Shown here: positions 21,427 through 34,880 of the stretch, one piece after another | Layout of the letters: every line of letters begins with the position of its first letter | Position numbering within the stretch: the stretch's first letter is position 1 | Assembly: GCA_032622095.1 (NCBI GenBank) | Contig: CP136063.1 | Location: 117,696,723-117,760,722 of the forward strand | DNA from: Siphonodentalium dalli | Lineage: Eukaryota; Mollusca; Scaphopoda; Gadilida; Siphonodentaliidae | DNA length: 64,000 nucleotides | Reading direction: 5' to 3' | The notes under the pieces: model-generated | The model's input: only the letters and a program-made list of their open reading frames with translations | The model's database searches: none | What the model was told of the DNA's origin: nothing | Translations under genes and position numbers: made by a program

Positions 21427-23446
21427 ATACTTCCATGGTGTAACCAAGGAAGTATATTGTTTTTCTATTGGGGTAGTTTTCCGTTTATTTGAAAATACTC
21501 AGAAACTAATTGCAGCAGGACCGCGAAATCTTTAACGAATATAGGCATCAGAGGTCTACTAAAGATAATGATATCCAGATTTCGGCCCAATGTTTCAAGA
21601 CAGAGTTATAGCCCTTATTCGATTATTTTTCATTATTATTATTATACTACAGTATTTTTCAACGCCCAAATCTCTGAATGTATTAGTACTAGAAAACTCA
21701 AGTTTGGTAAGTATGTTGGGGTAAATGAGTTCTATGCCTTTGGCTCATAACGGATATTGTCCGCATTTAACCCGTGGAGTTATCTCCCTTTATATGAAAA
21801 AAATGTCATTTTATTATCTCGGAAATTATAAGGAGCAGAGCATCGAAAATTGGACCGTATGTACACCTCGGTATGCCCTACTGCCCATAGGCATCAAAAC
21901 TTGTGTCCGCGCTTTCCCTGAAGAGTTACCGCCCATAAACAGGGGAACCTCTATTTTATTGTACTCTGTTGTTCTCCCGTATCATTCCAGATAACTGCAT
22001 TTGGTTTTCATAGCCGTGATGACCGTTCTCAGTTTAGTCCGAAAAAGAAATTTTAACAGGGTCGGACATATATTTTTACACTGATGTGGGGGCAAAATTT
22101 TCTCAAAAATGTTTTTTTGATCGATATTCATCTATTTAAGTATATGCATTCCCTGAACGAAAACAAACCCAAACCAAGAAGGATTTTTGAAATCCGATAA
22201 GAATTGCAAGAGTTACAGGCCCTCAAATTTTGCAGTTTGGGACATGTGCTTGTGACCACATCTCCTCCGAAGATGTCGAAGTTTGGATGTCAACTGATAC
22301 GCCAACGTGTGCGGACGAAAGAGTGCACGCGGTGGGCCAAATTTTGCCAGTGTCTGTTCATTATTGTGGGTATGGGGAGGGGTGGTCCGTGGTACCAATT
22401 TTTAATTCTTATCGGAATAAGATGAAACTTGGAATTTAACATCTACAACACCACCCGATCTAGAAACTGAAAGAATTTCGAAATCCATTGAAAACTGACA
22501 AAGTTAGGGGCCCTCAAATTTTGCAATTTTGGGCCCATGTGCTTGTGACCACATCTCCTCCGAAGATGTCGAAGTTTGGATGTCAACTGATATGCCAACG
22601 TGTGCGGACGAAAGAGTGCACGCGGTGGGCCAAATTTTGCCAGTATCTGTTCATTATTGTGGGTATGGGGAGGGGTGGTCCGTGGTACCAATTTTTAATT
22701 CTTATCGGAATAAGATGAAACTTGGAATTTAACATCTACAACACCACCCGATCTAGAAACTGAAAGAATTTCGAAATCCATTGAAAACTGACAAAGTTAG
22801 GGGCCCTCAAATTTTGCAATTTTGGGCCCATGTGCTTGTGACCACATCTCCTCCGAAGATGTCGAAGTTTGGATGTCAACTGATACGCCAACGTGTGCGG
22901 ACGAAAGAGTGCACGCGGTGGGCCAAATTTTGCCAGGGTCGGTTCAGTGTTGTGGGTCAGGGGAGGGGTGGTCCGAGGTACCAAAATTTATTTCGTCTCC
23001 GAATTATATGAAACTTGGAATATAACATCTACCATACACGCTAATAACAAATCTGAAAACAGATCGTAAATCCGTTAAAAACTGGCGGAGATTTTGGAAC
23101 TCAAAGTTTGAATATGGGCCCATATTCTTTCTAATAACCAAAATGTTCTCCTTTTCCGAATCAGATGAAATTTATAATATGCAATCTCAGTAAGTAGCAT
23201 ATAACAAAACTTAAAACAATTTTAAAATCCATTGGAAAATCACGGAGTTATGGTCCTTCAAAAATTGCATTTTGGGCCTGGTGTGACAATTTCCCAATCC
23301 CGTCACCCAATTTCGAGGCAGGAGTGGGGTCAATTATAAACACTTGAGATCAACACACAAATGTTAAGGACAGTACACAATCATCTTACTTCATATTTTC
23401 CATCCCTAAACTGCGAATTGTTCAGTTCATGATTCGCCCTATTATT
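21427..23446 (+). repeat. Family B unit
   Basis: A diverged head (TTTTTCTATTGGGGTAGTTT after the hairpin), (ATT)4 at 21632-21643, then a 1803-bp body at 21644-23446 starting ATACTACAG. Three nearly identical ~293-bp subrepeats have anchors at 22261, 22554 and 22847, compared with two in A. The G-rich box has only three full G-runs in the first two subrepeats. Confidence 0.9.
22209..23090 (+). repeat. Triple 293-bp subrepeat inside family B
   Basis: Three head-to-tail copies with anchors TCTCCTCCGAAGATGTCG spaced exactly 293 bp apart (22261, 22554, 22847). The first two end in GTGGGTATGGGG and the third ends in GTGGGTCAGGGG like family A. A fourth, diverged remnant follows. Boundaries are set by eye. 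Confidence 0.85.
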
Positions 23447-25013
23447 ATACTTCCATGGTGTAACCAAGGAAGTATATTGTTTTTCTATTGGGGTAGTTTT
23501 CCGTTTATTTGAAAATACTCAGAAACTAATTGCAGCAGGACCGCGAAATCTTTAACGAATATAGGCATCAGAGGTCTACTAAAGATAATGATATCCAGAT
23601 TTCGGCCCAATGTTTCAAGACAGAGTTATAGCCCTTATTCGATTATTTTTCATTATTATTATTATACTACAGTATTTTTCAACGCCCAAATCTCTGAATG
23701 TATTAGTACTAGAAAACTCAAGTTTGGTAAGTATGTTGGGGTAAATGAGTTCTATGCCTTTGGCTCATAACGGATATTGTCCGCATTTAACCCGTGGAGT
23801 TATCTCCCTTTATATGAAAAAAATGTCATTTTATTATCTCGGAAATTATAAGGAGCAGAGCATCGAAAATTGGACCGTATGTACACCTCGGTATGCCCTA
23901 CTGCCCACGGGCATCAAAACTTGTGTCCGCGCTTTCCCTGAAGAGTTACCGCCCATAAACAGGGGAACCTCTATTTTATTGTACTCTGTTGTTCTCCCGT
24001 ATCATTCCAGATAACTGCATTTGGTTTTCATAGCCGTGATGACCGTTCTCAGTTTAGTCCGAAAAAGAAATTTTAACAGGGTCGGACATATATTTTTACA
24101 CTGATGTGGGGGCAAAATTTTCTCAAAAATGTTTTTTTGATCGATATTCATCTATTTAAGTATATGCATTCCCTGAACGAAAACAAACCCAAACCAAGAA
24201 GGATTTTTGAAATCCGATAAGAATTGCAAGAGTTACAGGCCCTCAAATTTTGCAGTTTGGGACATGTGATTGTGACCACATCTCCTCCGAAGATGTCGAA
24301 GTTTGGATGTCAACTGATACGCCAACGTGTGCGGACGAAAGAGTGCACGCGGTGGGCCAAATTTTGCCAGTGTCTGTTCATTATTGTGGGTATGGGGAGG
24401 GGTGGTCCGTGGTACCAATTTTTAATTCTTATCGGAATAAGATGAAACTTGGAATTTAACATCTACAACACCACCCGATCTAGAAACTGAAAGAATTTCG
24501 AAATCCATTGAAAACTGACAAAGTTAGGGGCCCTCAAATTTTGCAATTTTGGGCCCATGTGCTTGTGACCACATCTCCTCCGAAGATGTCGAAGTTTGGA
24601 TGTCAACTGATACGCCAACGTGTGCGGACGAAAGAGTGCACGCGGTGGGCCAAATTTTGCCAGTGTCTGTTCATTATTGTGGGTATGGGGAGGGGTGGTC
24701 CGTGGTACCAATTTTTAATTCTTATCGGAATAAGATGAAACTTGGAATTTAACATCTACAACACCACCCGATCTAGAAACTGAAAGAATTTCGAAATCCA
24801 TTGAAAACTGACAAAGTTAGGGGCCCTCAAATTTTGCAATTTTGGGCCCATGTGCTTGTGACCAAATCTCCTCCGAAGATGTCGAAGTTTGGATGTCAAC
24901 TGATACGCCAACGTGTGCGGACGAAAGAGTGCACGCGGTGGGCCAAATTTTGCCAGTGTCTGTTCATTATTGTGGGTATGGGGAGGGGTGGTCCGTGGTA
25001 CCAATTTTTAATC
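23447..25013 (+). repeat. Family B unit, truncated by R3
   Basis: Second B unit, near-identical to the first (2020 bp between heads): (ATT)4 tract, then body from 23664. It ends in the third subrepeat at ACCAATTTTTAAT, where the intact unit continues TCTTATCGG but the sequence enters R3. Subrepeat anchors lie at 24281, 24574 and 24867. Confidence 0.88.
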
Positions 25014-25500
25014 CAGACTCCAAAACGGATCCAAATCGACCTGTCCCAGAAATATCGTTCATTTTGTTTTCACTTTTTGAAAAAGGCTCCAATATTTCAA
25101 CCAAAACTTTTGGACTTAGAACATTATTTTTTTCTCAGTCAAGTGAAAAGAGCTCTTCAAAATAATTCCGTTTATATATATAATATATATTATCTATATA
25201 TACGCCAAAAATTTGTCACTCCCCTCTCTCCTTCCTCCGGCTACCCCATCCCCCGTGGGATGAAACCTACCTCCGATTCGAATACACCCGTCTTGCCGCG
25301 GGCCAGTCTCAATCCTCTACCAGAGAACTGATAGAACGCCCGTGAAATTCCAACAATCATTTCCAGAGTGGTATATTGGTATGAGTTCATATCGGAGACG
25401 TTATAAAGCAAATAACTTGGATTTTAATATAAACCCACCTATTCGTAAATTGTGTAGCACATGGTGTGTGCTAAATTATCATTTTATCGTGTATAGTGTG

Positions 25501-25878
25501 TCATGAGCTATCTGCGTGCGTGTATTTCACTTTTGTATTTTCTTTCGCATCTTCAACGCATTGCATATCATATACAACCAAACAAAATACAAACATTACA
25601 TTAATTTGATCAAACAAACCTTCGTTATACGGTGTATATTTCTACTAACGTAATGACGACGTATAGCCAATTATTCCATTTGCGATAACAACGATAAACA
25701 CATAGAAACATGCAAACATCATCATTTTCGTATAAACAAGTTGTATATTGTTATAAACCGTAGTATACTGCTGATAGACATTCAATTCTTTCCGTTAGGA
25801 TATGTCTGCTGAATTGGAAATGACTCCTTTTATACTTTCGCAAAATAAAACACCACTGATAGTTTCGTTCACCGTCAT
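25501..25878 (-). pseudogene. Decayed 125-codon frame in R3
   Basis: Same 378-nt length as in the other copies. It begins MTVNETISGVLFCESIKGV. A TAA replaces the serine-like codon in DIS-stop-RKEL, and the two TAG codons after SSLR are present as in R1. The hydrophobic segment MMMFACFYVFIVVIANGII is preserved. Function unknown. Confidence 0.3.
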
Positions 25879-26237
25879 TTAAGTCTTGTCAAAAAGCAAA
25901 CGTGAAACAACCGCTCATTATTCCTACCATAAAGGAATCTACTTATAGAGAACGCTCTTTTCTGTTCGATTACGTTCAAACTCTTTGTGTGTTGTTGTTA
26001 ATCACTCATTATATTCTTCGGACCGAACGTTCATTAAGCGCGCTTCATGTTATATATGCGAAAACCGACCCACGTGTTTATTGTTTTATATCCGATTTAA
26101 TAACACATCGACGTTTATATTCTAGTTATTTATCGAATATAAAAAGCATCTTTACATTATCTTTAGTTTGGTATTATTCGTATTTGATGATTAAAATACA
26201 CCAAAGCATGTTAAAAATTAAAAATAGTAGATAATTT

Positions 26238-26314
26238 GACGGGATTCGAACTCACGTCGCAATAAAACACAAACTGAAGGTTTGACGCTCTCACCACTCG
26301 GCTACGCACTGCGC
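26238..26314 (-). mobile_element. tRNA-derived SINE-like segment, copy 3
   Basis: The best-preserved copy. On the minus strand the A-box TAGCCGAGTGG fits the TRGCNNAGYNGG consensus at every position present, and GAGTTCGAATCCC matches the B-box. It resembles the D-arm of leucine or serine tRNAs. A T-rich stretch follows on the minus strand. No acceptor stem can be drawn. Confidence 0.68.
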
Positions 26315-26693
26315 TGTTAATTTATAAGAAAATATATTAGTATTAAATATATAGGCATATAACTGTGTATATTTAAACGTTATATCCAAACTGATTGAAA
26401 TGCGTGACTATATATACCCCTTTCCGCTATACGGGGAACGGGAAAATGCACCTATTCTTCCCACCAAATCCAAACGGGCTAATTAAAGAGCAAGGTAATG
26501 CCGTAGCAGGTACATTTGGATATACTATCTAAGCCCCCCCCCCACCCCAAATCTTGACCGCTATACTTTAAAAGTAACCTACCCAACGGAGAATGCAAGA
26601 TGGGGTGGGTTGAGACTTTTGGTAAATTCCACCGAAAATCTAAAGTGCCATTTTCGAATTTTCAGATGGATCGGTTTACTCGTGACAATGCTA

Positions 26694-27145
26694 TCTACTA
26701 CATATTTTGGGACTTCTGTCTGTTTGTCTGTTATGTATGGCCGGGAAAACAGCCGGACGGATTTCGACAAAATTTGATATCTAGGGGTACTTTTGTCCGG
26801 GGAGTGTTTTTGACCCCGACCTGGTCATGACTTTAAAAATGGTCAATTCAATGTCAAATCGTGTAAAACGGATGGATTTCCACGAAATTTGATACTTATG
26901 GATACGTTTGTCCGGGGAGTGTTTTGGACCGGTAAAACTGTGTCCCAGACCTGACCTTGACCTTTAAAATGGTCAATTCAAGGTGAAATCTTGCCTTTCG
27001 ACGGGATTTTTATAAAATTTATACCTAGGGGTAATTTTGTCGTGGGAATGTTTTACACTGGTCAAATCGAGTCCCCGACCTGACCTTGACCTTCAAAATT
27101 GTCAATAGGGAAAACATCACGGACGAAGTTTGGTCACCCTGCTAG
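26694..27145 (+). mobile_element. Non-autonomous Helitron M, intact copy
   Basis: A 452-bp insert starting TCTACTACATA and ending CCCTGCTAG, lying between A26693 and T27146 with no target duplication. R1, R2 and R5 have the matching uninterrupted site (GCTA|TATATCATAAATA). TC at the start, CTRR at the end and A|T insertion are the defining features of Helitrons. The interior is three minisatellite repeats of about 115-130 bp with the core TTTGTCCGGGGAGTG and interspersed TGACCTTGACCTT. A clear terminal hairpin is not evident, only a weak GGTCACC. There is no coding capacity. Confidence 0.8.
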
Positions 27146-27887
27146 TATAATATAAATATTTATACTTAAGTAGTCTATCACTAACCTAATTGTAGCCCCA
27201 AATCCAAACGTGCTAATAAAGATCTAGTTTAATGCAGGAGCATGTACATGGTATACTGTAGGTACGCCTACAAGATGTATGCTCAGCGGAGAGCTTGCGT
27301 CGGGTGGGTTCAGACTTGGCAAATTCCACCGGAAACAAATGTGGAAAATAAAACTTTGAGACAAAAATTTGTTGACGTGGTCAGAAGTATCCAGGTGCAA
27401 CTTTCGAACGACTGTATAAGTTTTAGAGTGGACCGTTTAATCCTGGTAGCGCATAACATTGTTAACGGGTGAAATATATTACTCAAATTAATATGATTTG
27501 CACCCTTTTGATATATATATACATGCCGATTACTCTATAATCAGACACACCAAATTTCGAGACCGTTGAACAGGATTTGGGCATCCATTGGAGCGGTTAT
27601 AATTAGCCATAACATGTATCCCTACTGAATACAAATGAACTAATTGGCTGGGTGAATGGTGACTCAGTTGGTCAGGACCATGATGCATTAGACAGTCATT
27701 AATCATCATGACATAAACCTTTGGAGTATATTTAGTATTTAGAAATGTCAATGCAAGTCCACCATCGGATCATTAAGCACCAATATGCATTCGAATGAAG
27801 AGGAATACACATATACGCATAACACTCACATGGGATGGGATGGGATACCATGGAAGTATATCTGATTCCATGGAATCTGACCTCTAG

Positions 27888-29412
27888 TTATTATTATTAT
27901 TATACTGGACACTTTTGCAACCCTTATTACTCGAAAAGTACCAGGAGTAGCACACTAAAACTTGGTACGTATCTTGGGATCAAAGAGTTGTATGCCATCG
28001 TCGCATAACGAATATTGTCCGCGTTTTCCCCGAGGAGTTATCTCCCTTTATTTGAAAAAATGTCATTTTATTATCTAGGAAATTATAAGAAGCAGAGCAT
28101 CGAAAATTAGACCGTATGCACATCTCGATATGCACTACTGCCCACGGGCATAAAAACTTGGGTCCGCCCTTTCCCTGAAGAGTTACCGCCCATAGTTGGC
28201 AAACCTCTATTTTATTGTACTCTGTTGTCCTCCCGTATCATTCCAGATAACTGTATTTGGTTTTTGTAGTCGTGTTGACCGTTGTCAGCTTAGTCCGAGG
28301 AAGAAAATTTGACAGGGTTGGACATATATTTTTACACTGGGGTGGGGGCAATATTTTCGCAATTTTTTTTTATTATTGACATTCATCTATTTAAGTATGT
28401 AGATTCCCTGAACGAAAACAAACCCATACCGGAAAGGATTTTTGTAATCCGAGAAGAAATGCAAGAGTTACGGGCCCTCAAAGTTTGCAAGTGTCGGTCC
28501 CATGTGCTTGTGACCCTATCTCCTCCGAAGATGTCGAACTTTGGATGTCGTCTGATATCCCAGTGCGTGCGGTCTGAAGAGAGCACGCGATGGGCCAAAT
28601 TTTGCCAGTGTCGGTTCAGTGTTGTGGGTCAGGGGAGGGGTGGTCCGGGGTACCAATTTTGTATTCTTCTCCGAATCGGATGAAACTTGGAATATAACAT
28701 CCATACCGCCAACCGATCTAGAAACTGAAAGAATTTCGAAAATCCATTGAAAAATGTCAGAGTTGTGGGCCTTCAAACAATGCAAATTTGGCCCCATATG
28801 CTTGTGATCACATCTCCTCCGAAGATGTCAAACTTTGGATGTCAACTGATACGCCAATGCGTGCGGTCTGAAGAGAGCACGCGATGAGCCAAATTATGCC
28901 AGTGTCGGTTCAGTGTTGTGGGTCAGGGGAGGGGTGGTCCGGGGTACCAAAATTTATTTCGTCTCCGAATCATATGAAACTTGATATATAACATATACCA
29001 TACACGTTGATCATAAAACTGAAAACAGATTGTAAATCCGTTAAAAAATGGCGGAGATTTGGGCCCTCAAACTTTGAATGTGGGCCCGTATTCTTTCCAA
29101 TAAACAAAATGTTATTCGTCTCTGAATCAGACAAAATTTATAACAAATAATCAATGTAAGTAGCTGATCACAATACTCAAAACAATTTTTAAATCCATTG
29201 GAAAATAACGGAGTTACGGGCTCTCAAAATTCGCATTTTGGGCCGGGTTTGACTATTTCCCAATCCCGTCACCCAATTTCGAGGCAGGGGTGGGGTCACT
29301 CCCAAACACTTGAGATCAACCCACACATGTTAAGGGAAAGATATAATCATCCTAATTCATATTTTCCGTCCCTTAACTGCGATTTATTGAGCTCATGATT
29401 TGCCCTATTATT
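27888..29412 (+). repeat. Family A2 body without head, right of R3
   Basis: Five TTA triplets, then a 1511-bp body at 27902-29412 with TTATCTAGG and the other A2 markers. Confidence 0.9.
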
Positions 29413-29615
29413 ATACTTCCATGGTGTAACCAAGGAAGTATATTGTTTTTCTACTGCGGCCGTTTTCTGTTTAATTGGAAATACTCAGAAACTAATGGGA
29501 GGAGGACCGCGAAATCTCTAGCGAATGTAGGCATCTAAGGTCTACTAAAAATAATGCTATCCGGATGTTGGTCCAATATATTTTGACAGAGTTATGGCCC
29601 TTTTTCGATTATTTT

Positions 29616-29650
<35 letters not shown>

Positions 29651-31158
29651 CTGGACACTTTTGCAACCCTTATTACTCGAAAAGTACCAGGAGTAGCACA
29701 CTAAAACTTGGTACGTATCTTGGGATCAAAGAGTTGTATGCCATCGTCGCATAACGAATATTGTCCGCGTTTTCCCCGAGGAGTTATCTCCCTTTATTTG
29801 AAAAAATGTCATTTTATTATCTCGGAAATTATAAGAAGCAGAGCATCGAAAATTAGACCGTATGCACATCTCGATATGCACTACTGCCCACGGGCATAAA
29901 AACTTGGGTCCGCCCTTTCCCTGAAGAGTTACCGCCCATAGTTGGCAAACCTCTATTTTATTGTACTCTGTTGTCCTCCCGTATCATTCCAGATAACTGT
30001 ATTTGGTTTTTGTAGTCGTGTTGACCGTTGTCAGCTTAGTCCGAGGAAGAAAATTTGACAGGGTTGGACATATATTTTTACACTGGGGTGGGGGCAATAT
30101 TTTCGCAATTTTTTTTTATTATTGACATTCATCTATTTAAGTATGTAGATTCCCTGAACGAAAACAAACCCATACCGGAAAGGATTTTTGTAATCCGAGA
30201 AGAAATGCAAGAGTTACGGGCCCTCAAAGTTTGCAAGTGTCGGTCCCATGTGCTTGTGACCCTATCTCCTCCGAAGATGTCGAACTTTGGATGTCGTCTG
30301 ATATCCCAGTGCGTGCGGTCTGAAGAGAGCACGCGATGGGCCAAATTTTGCCAGTGTCGGTTCAGTGTTGTGGGTCAGGGGAGGGGTGGTCCGGGGTACC
30401 AATTTTGTATTCTTCTCCGAATCGGATGAAACTTGGAATATAACATCCATACCGCCAACCGATCTAGAAACTGAAAGAATTTCGAAAATCCATTGAAAAA
30501 TGTCAGAGTTGTGGGCCTTCAAACAATGCAAATTTGGCCCCATATGCTTGTGATCACATCTCCTCCGAAGATGTCAAACTTTGGATGTCAACTGATACGC
30601 CAATGCGTGCGGTCTGAAGAGAGCACGCGATGAGCCAAATTATGCCAGTGTCGGTTCAGTGTTGTGGGTCAGGGGAGGGGTGGTCCGGGGTACCAAAATT
30701 TATTTCGTCTCCGAATCATATGAAACTTGATATATAACATATACCATACACGTTGATCATAAAACTGAAAACAGATTGTAAATCCGTTAAAAAATGGCGG
30801 AGATTTGGGCCCTCAAACTTTGAATGTGGGCCCGTATTCTTTCCAATAAACAAAATGTTATTCGTCTCTGAATCAGACAAAATTTATAACAAATAATCAA
30901 TGTAAGTAGCTGATCACAATACTCAAAACAATTTTTAAATCCATTGGAAAATAACGGAGTTACGGGCTCTCAAAATTCGCATTTTGGGCCGGGTTTGACT
31001 ATTTCCCAATCCCGTCACCCAATTTCGAGGCAGGGGTGGGGTCACTCCCAAACACTTGAGATCAACCCACACATGTTAAGGGAAAGATATAATCATCCTA
31101 ATTCATATTTTCCGTCCCTTAACTGCGATTTATTGAGCTCATGATTTGCCCTATTATT
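29413..31158 (+). repeat. Family A2 unit
   Basis: Head (GAATGTAGGCATC), (ATT)10 at 29618-29647, 1511-bp body at 29648-31158. It has TTATCTCGG in place of TTATCTAGG, showing that the latter marks only post-R bodies. Confidence 0.92.
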
Positions 31159-31381
31159 ATACTTCCATGGTGTAACCAAGGAAGTATATTGTTTTTCTAC
31201 TGCGGCCGTTTTCTGTTTAATTGGAAATACTCAGAAACTAATGGGAGGAGGACCGCGAAATCTCTAGCGAATGTAGGCATCTAAGGTCTACTAAAAATAA
31301 TGCTATCCGGATGTTGGTCCAATATATTTTGACAGAGTTATGGCCCTTTTTCGATTATTTTTCATTATTATTATTATTATT
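31159..31381 (+). repeat. Body-less head module (A2)
   Basis: 223-bp head with (ATT)6 at 31364-31381, joined to the first family C head. Confidence 0.9.
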
Positions 31382-32832
31382 ATACTTCCATGGTGTAACC
31401 AAGGAAGTATATTGTTTTTGTACTGAGGTCGTTTTCCGTTTATTTGAAATACTCAGAAACTAATTGCAGTAGGACCGTGAAATCTCTAGGGAATGTAGGC
31501 ATCTAAGGGATACTGAAAATGAAGATATCGCGATATCGACCCAACGCTTCCCCACGGTGTGAAATTAAAAATAAAAAAAATATATATTTTTCACTATTAT
31601 TATTATTATTATTATACTCAACACTTTTGCAACCCCTTAATATCTGAAAGTATGGGGAGTTTCGAACTGAAAATTTGTATGTATGTTGGGTTCAATGAGT
31701 TCTAACCGGTCGGCATACAACGAATATTGTCCGCATTTACCCCGCGGAGTTATCTCCCTTTATATGAACAAAATGTCATTTATTATCTCGGAAATTATAG
31801 GGAGCAGAGCATCGAAAATTGGACCGTATGCACACCTCGATATGCCCTACTGCCCACGGGCATCAAAACTTGTGTCCGCGCTTTCCCTGAAGAGTTACCG
31901 CCCATAAATAGGCAAACCTCTATTTCATTGTACTCTGTTGTCGTCTCGTATCATTCCAGATAACTGCATTTGGTTTTCACAGTCGTGTTATTCTTTGTCA
32001 GTTTAGTCCGAGAAAGAAAATTGGACAGGGTCGGTCATATATTTTGACACTGGGGTGGGGGGGGCAAAATTTTTGCAAAATTAAATTTTGTTTGACATTT
32101 ATCTATTTAAGTTTATGTATGTCCCGAACGATAACAAACCCATACCGGAAAGGATTTTTGAAATCCGAGAAGAAATGCAAGAGTTACGGGCCCTCAAAGT
32201 TTGCAATTTGGGCCGATGTGCTTGTGAACACATCTCCTCCGAAGATGTCGAACTTTGGATGTCATCTGATACGCCAATGCGTGCGGGCTGAAGAGAGCAC
32301 GCGGTGTGCCAAATTTTGCCAGTGTCGGTTCAGTGATGTGGATCAGGGGAGGGGCGGTCCGGGGTACCAAAATTTATTTCGTCTCCGAATTATATGAAAC
32401 TTGAAATATAACATCTACCATACACGTTGATCACAAAACTGAAAACAGATCGTAAATCCGTTAAAAAATGGCCGAGATTTGGGCTATCAAAATTTGAATC
32501 TGGACCCGTATTCTTTCCAATAACCAAAATGTTAGCCATCTCCGAATCAGACAAAATTTATAACAAACAATCTATGTGAGGAGCTAATCACAATACTGAA
32601 AACAATTTTAAAATCCATTGGAAAATAACTGAGTTACGGGCCCTCAAACTTCGCATTTTGGGCCGGGTTTGACAATTTCACATTCCCGTCACCCAATTTC
32701 GAGGCAGGGGTGGGGTCACTTCCAAATACTTGAGATCAACACACACATGTTAAGGACAACATATAATCACCATACTTCATATATCCCGTCCCTAAACTGC
32801 TATTGTTTCAGCTCATGATTGTCCCTATTATT
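31382..32832 (+). repeat. Family C unit
   Basis: A distinct head (TTTTTGTACTGAGGTCG after the hairpin; GATATCGCGATATCG near 31524), an ATT tract, then a 1219-bp body at 31614-32832 starting ATACTCAACAC. It has a single full ~293-bp subrepeat (anchor near 32236) and is exactly 292 bp shorter than an A body. The conserved tail is retained. Confidence 0.92.
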
Positions 32833-34283
32833 ATACTTCCATGGTGTAACCAAGGAAGTATATTGTTTTTGTACTGAGGTCGTTTTCCGTTTATTTGAAA
32901 TACTCAGAAACTAATTGCAGTAGGACCGTGAAATCTCTAGGGAATGTAGGCATCTAAGGGATACTGAAAATGAAGATATCGCGATATCGACCCAACGCTT
33001 CCCCACGGTGTGAAATTAAAAATAAAAAAAAAATATATTTTTCACTATTATTATTATTATTATTATACTCAACACTTTTGCAACCCCTTAATATCTGAAA
33101 GTATGGGGAGTTTCGAACTGAAAATTTGTATGTATGTTGGGTTCAATGAGTTCTAACCGGTCGGCATACAACGAATATTGTCCGCATTTACCCCGCGGAG
33201 TTATCTCCCTTTATATGAACAAAATGTCATTTATTATCTCGGAAATTATAGGGAGCAGAGCATCGAAAATTGGACCGTATGCACACCTCGATATGCCCTA
33301 CTGCCCACGGGCATCAAAACTTGTGTCCGCGCTTTCCCTGAAGAGTTACCGCCCATAAATAGGCAAACCTCTATTTCATTGTACTCTGTTGTCGTCTCGT
33401 ATCATTCCAGATAACTGCATTTGGTTTTCACAGTCGTGTTATTCTTTGTCAGTTTAGTCCGAGAAAGAAAATTGGACAGGGTCGGTCATATATTTTGACA
33501 CTGGGGTGGGGGGGGCAAAATTTTTGCAAAATTAAATTTTGTTTGACATTTATCTATTTAAGTTTATGTATGTCCCGAACGATAACAAACCCATACCGGA
33601 AAGGATTTTTGAAATCCGAGAAGAAATGCAAGAGTTACGGGCCCTCAAAGTTTGCAATTTGGGCCGATGTGCTTGTGAACACATCTCCTCCGAAGATGTC
33701 GAACTTTGGATGTCATCTGATACGCCAATGCGTGCGGGCTGAAGAGAGCACGCGGTGTGCCAAATTTTGCCAGTGTCGGTTCAGTGATGTGGATCAGGGG
33801 AGGGGCGGTCCGGGGTACCAAAATTTATTTCGTCTCCGAATTATATGAAACTTGAAATATAACATCTACCATACACGTTGATCACAAAACTGAAAACAGA
33901 TCGTAAATCCGTTAAAAAATGGCCGAGATTTGGGCTATCAAAATTTGAATCTGGACCCGTATTCTTTCCAATAACCAAAATGTTAGCCATCTCCGAATCA
34001 GACAAAATTTATAACAAACAATCTATGTGAGGAGCTAATCACAATACTGAAAACAATTTTAAAATCCATTGGAAAATAACTGAGTTACGGGCCCTCAAAC
34101 TTCGCATTTTGGGCCGGGTTTGACAATTTCACATTCCCGTCACCCAATTTCGAGGCAGGGGTGGGGTCACTTCCAAATACTTGAGATCAACACACACATG
34201 TTAAGGACAACATATAATCACCATACTTCATATATCCCGTCCCTAAACTGCTATTGTTTCAGCTCATGATTGTCCCTATTATT
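32833..34283 (+). repeat. Family C unit
   Basis: Second C unit, 1451 bp like the first and nearly identical to it. The body is 33065-34283 (1219 bp). Confidence 0.92.
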
Positions 34284-34812
34284 ATACTTCCATGGTGTAA
34301 CCAAGGAAGTATATTGTTTTTGTACTGAGGTCGTTTTCCGTTTATTTGAAATACTCAGAAACTAATTGCAGTAGGACCGTGAAATCTCTAGGGAATGTAG
34401 GCATCTAAGGGATACTGAAAATGAAGATATCGCGATATCGACCCAACGCTTCCCCACGGTGTGAAATTAAAAATAAAAAAAATATATATTTTTTACTATT
34501 ATTATTATTATTATTATACTCAACACTTTTGCAACCCCTTAATATCTGAAAGTATGGGGAGTTTCGAACTGAAAATTTGTATGTATGTTGGGTTCAATGA
34601 GTTCTAACCGGTCGGCATACAACGAATATTGTCCGCATTTACCCCGCGGAGTTATCTCCCTTTATATGAACAAAATGTCATTTATTATCTCGGAAATTAT
34701 AGGGAGCAGAGCATCGAAAATTGGACCGTATGCACACCTCGATATGCCCTACTGCCCACGGGCATCAAAACTTGTGTCCGCGCTTTTCCTGAAGAGTTAC
34801 CGCCCATAAACA
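34284..34812 (+). repeat. Family C unit, truncated by R5
   Basis: Third C head and the first ~297 bp of body (from 34516). The match ends after ACCGCCCATAAA, where foreign sequence with a long T-run begins. Confidence 0.88.
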
Positions 34813-34844
34813 AGGGACACACTATACACCGGGATGAATAAACT

Positions 34845-34847
<3 letters not shown>

Positions 34848-34880
<33 letters not shown>

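Larger units (their letters stand above)
25014..27887 (+). mobile_element. Composite block R, copy 3 (with intact M)
   Basis: Starts at CCAGACTCCAAAACGG, equivalent to about 10065 in R1, so its left end is ~220 bp shorter than that of R1. It has a single tRNA-like segment, keeps the ~45-bp stretch lost in R1 and R2, and contains the complete M insertion at 26694-27145. After M come a diverged R repeat (27180-27480) and a tail (27500-27840) shared with R4 and partly with R5. The block ends hairpin-10 nt-CTAG at 27884-27887. Confidence 0.7.

Noticed and set aside
26238-26314. Functional tRNA gene (leucine or serine type)
   Set aside because: A- and B-boxes are good, but no acceptor stem forms, the T-arm has mismatches, and the anticodon loop lacks the usual T at position 33.
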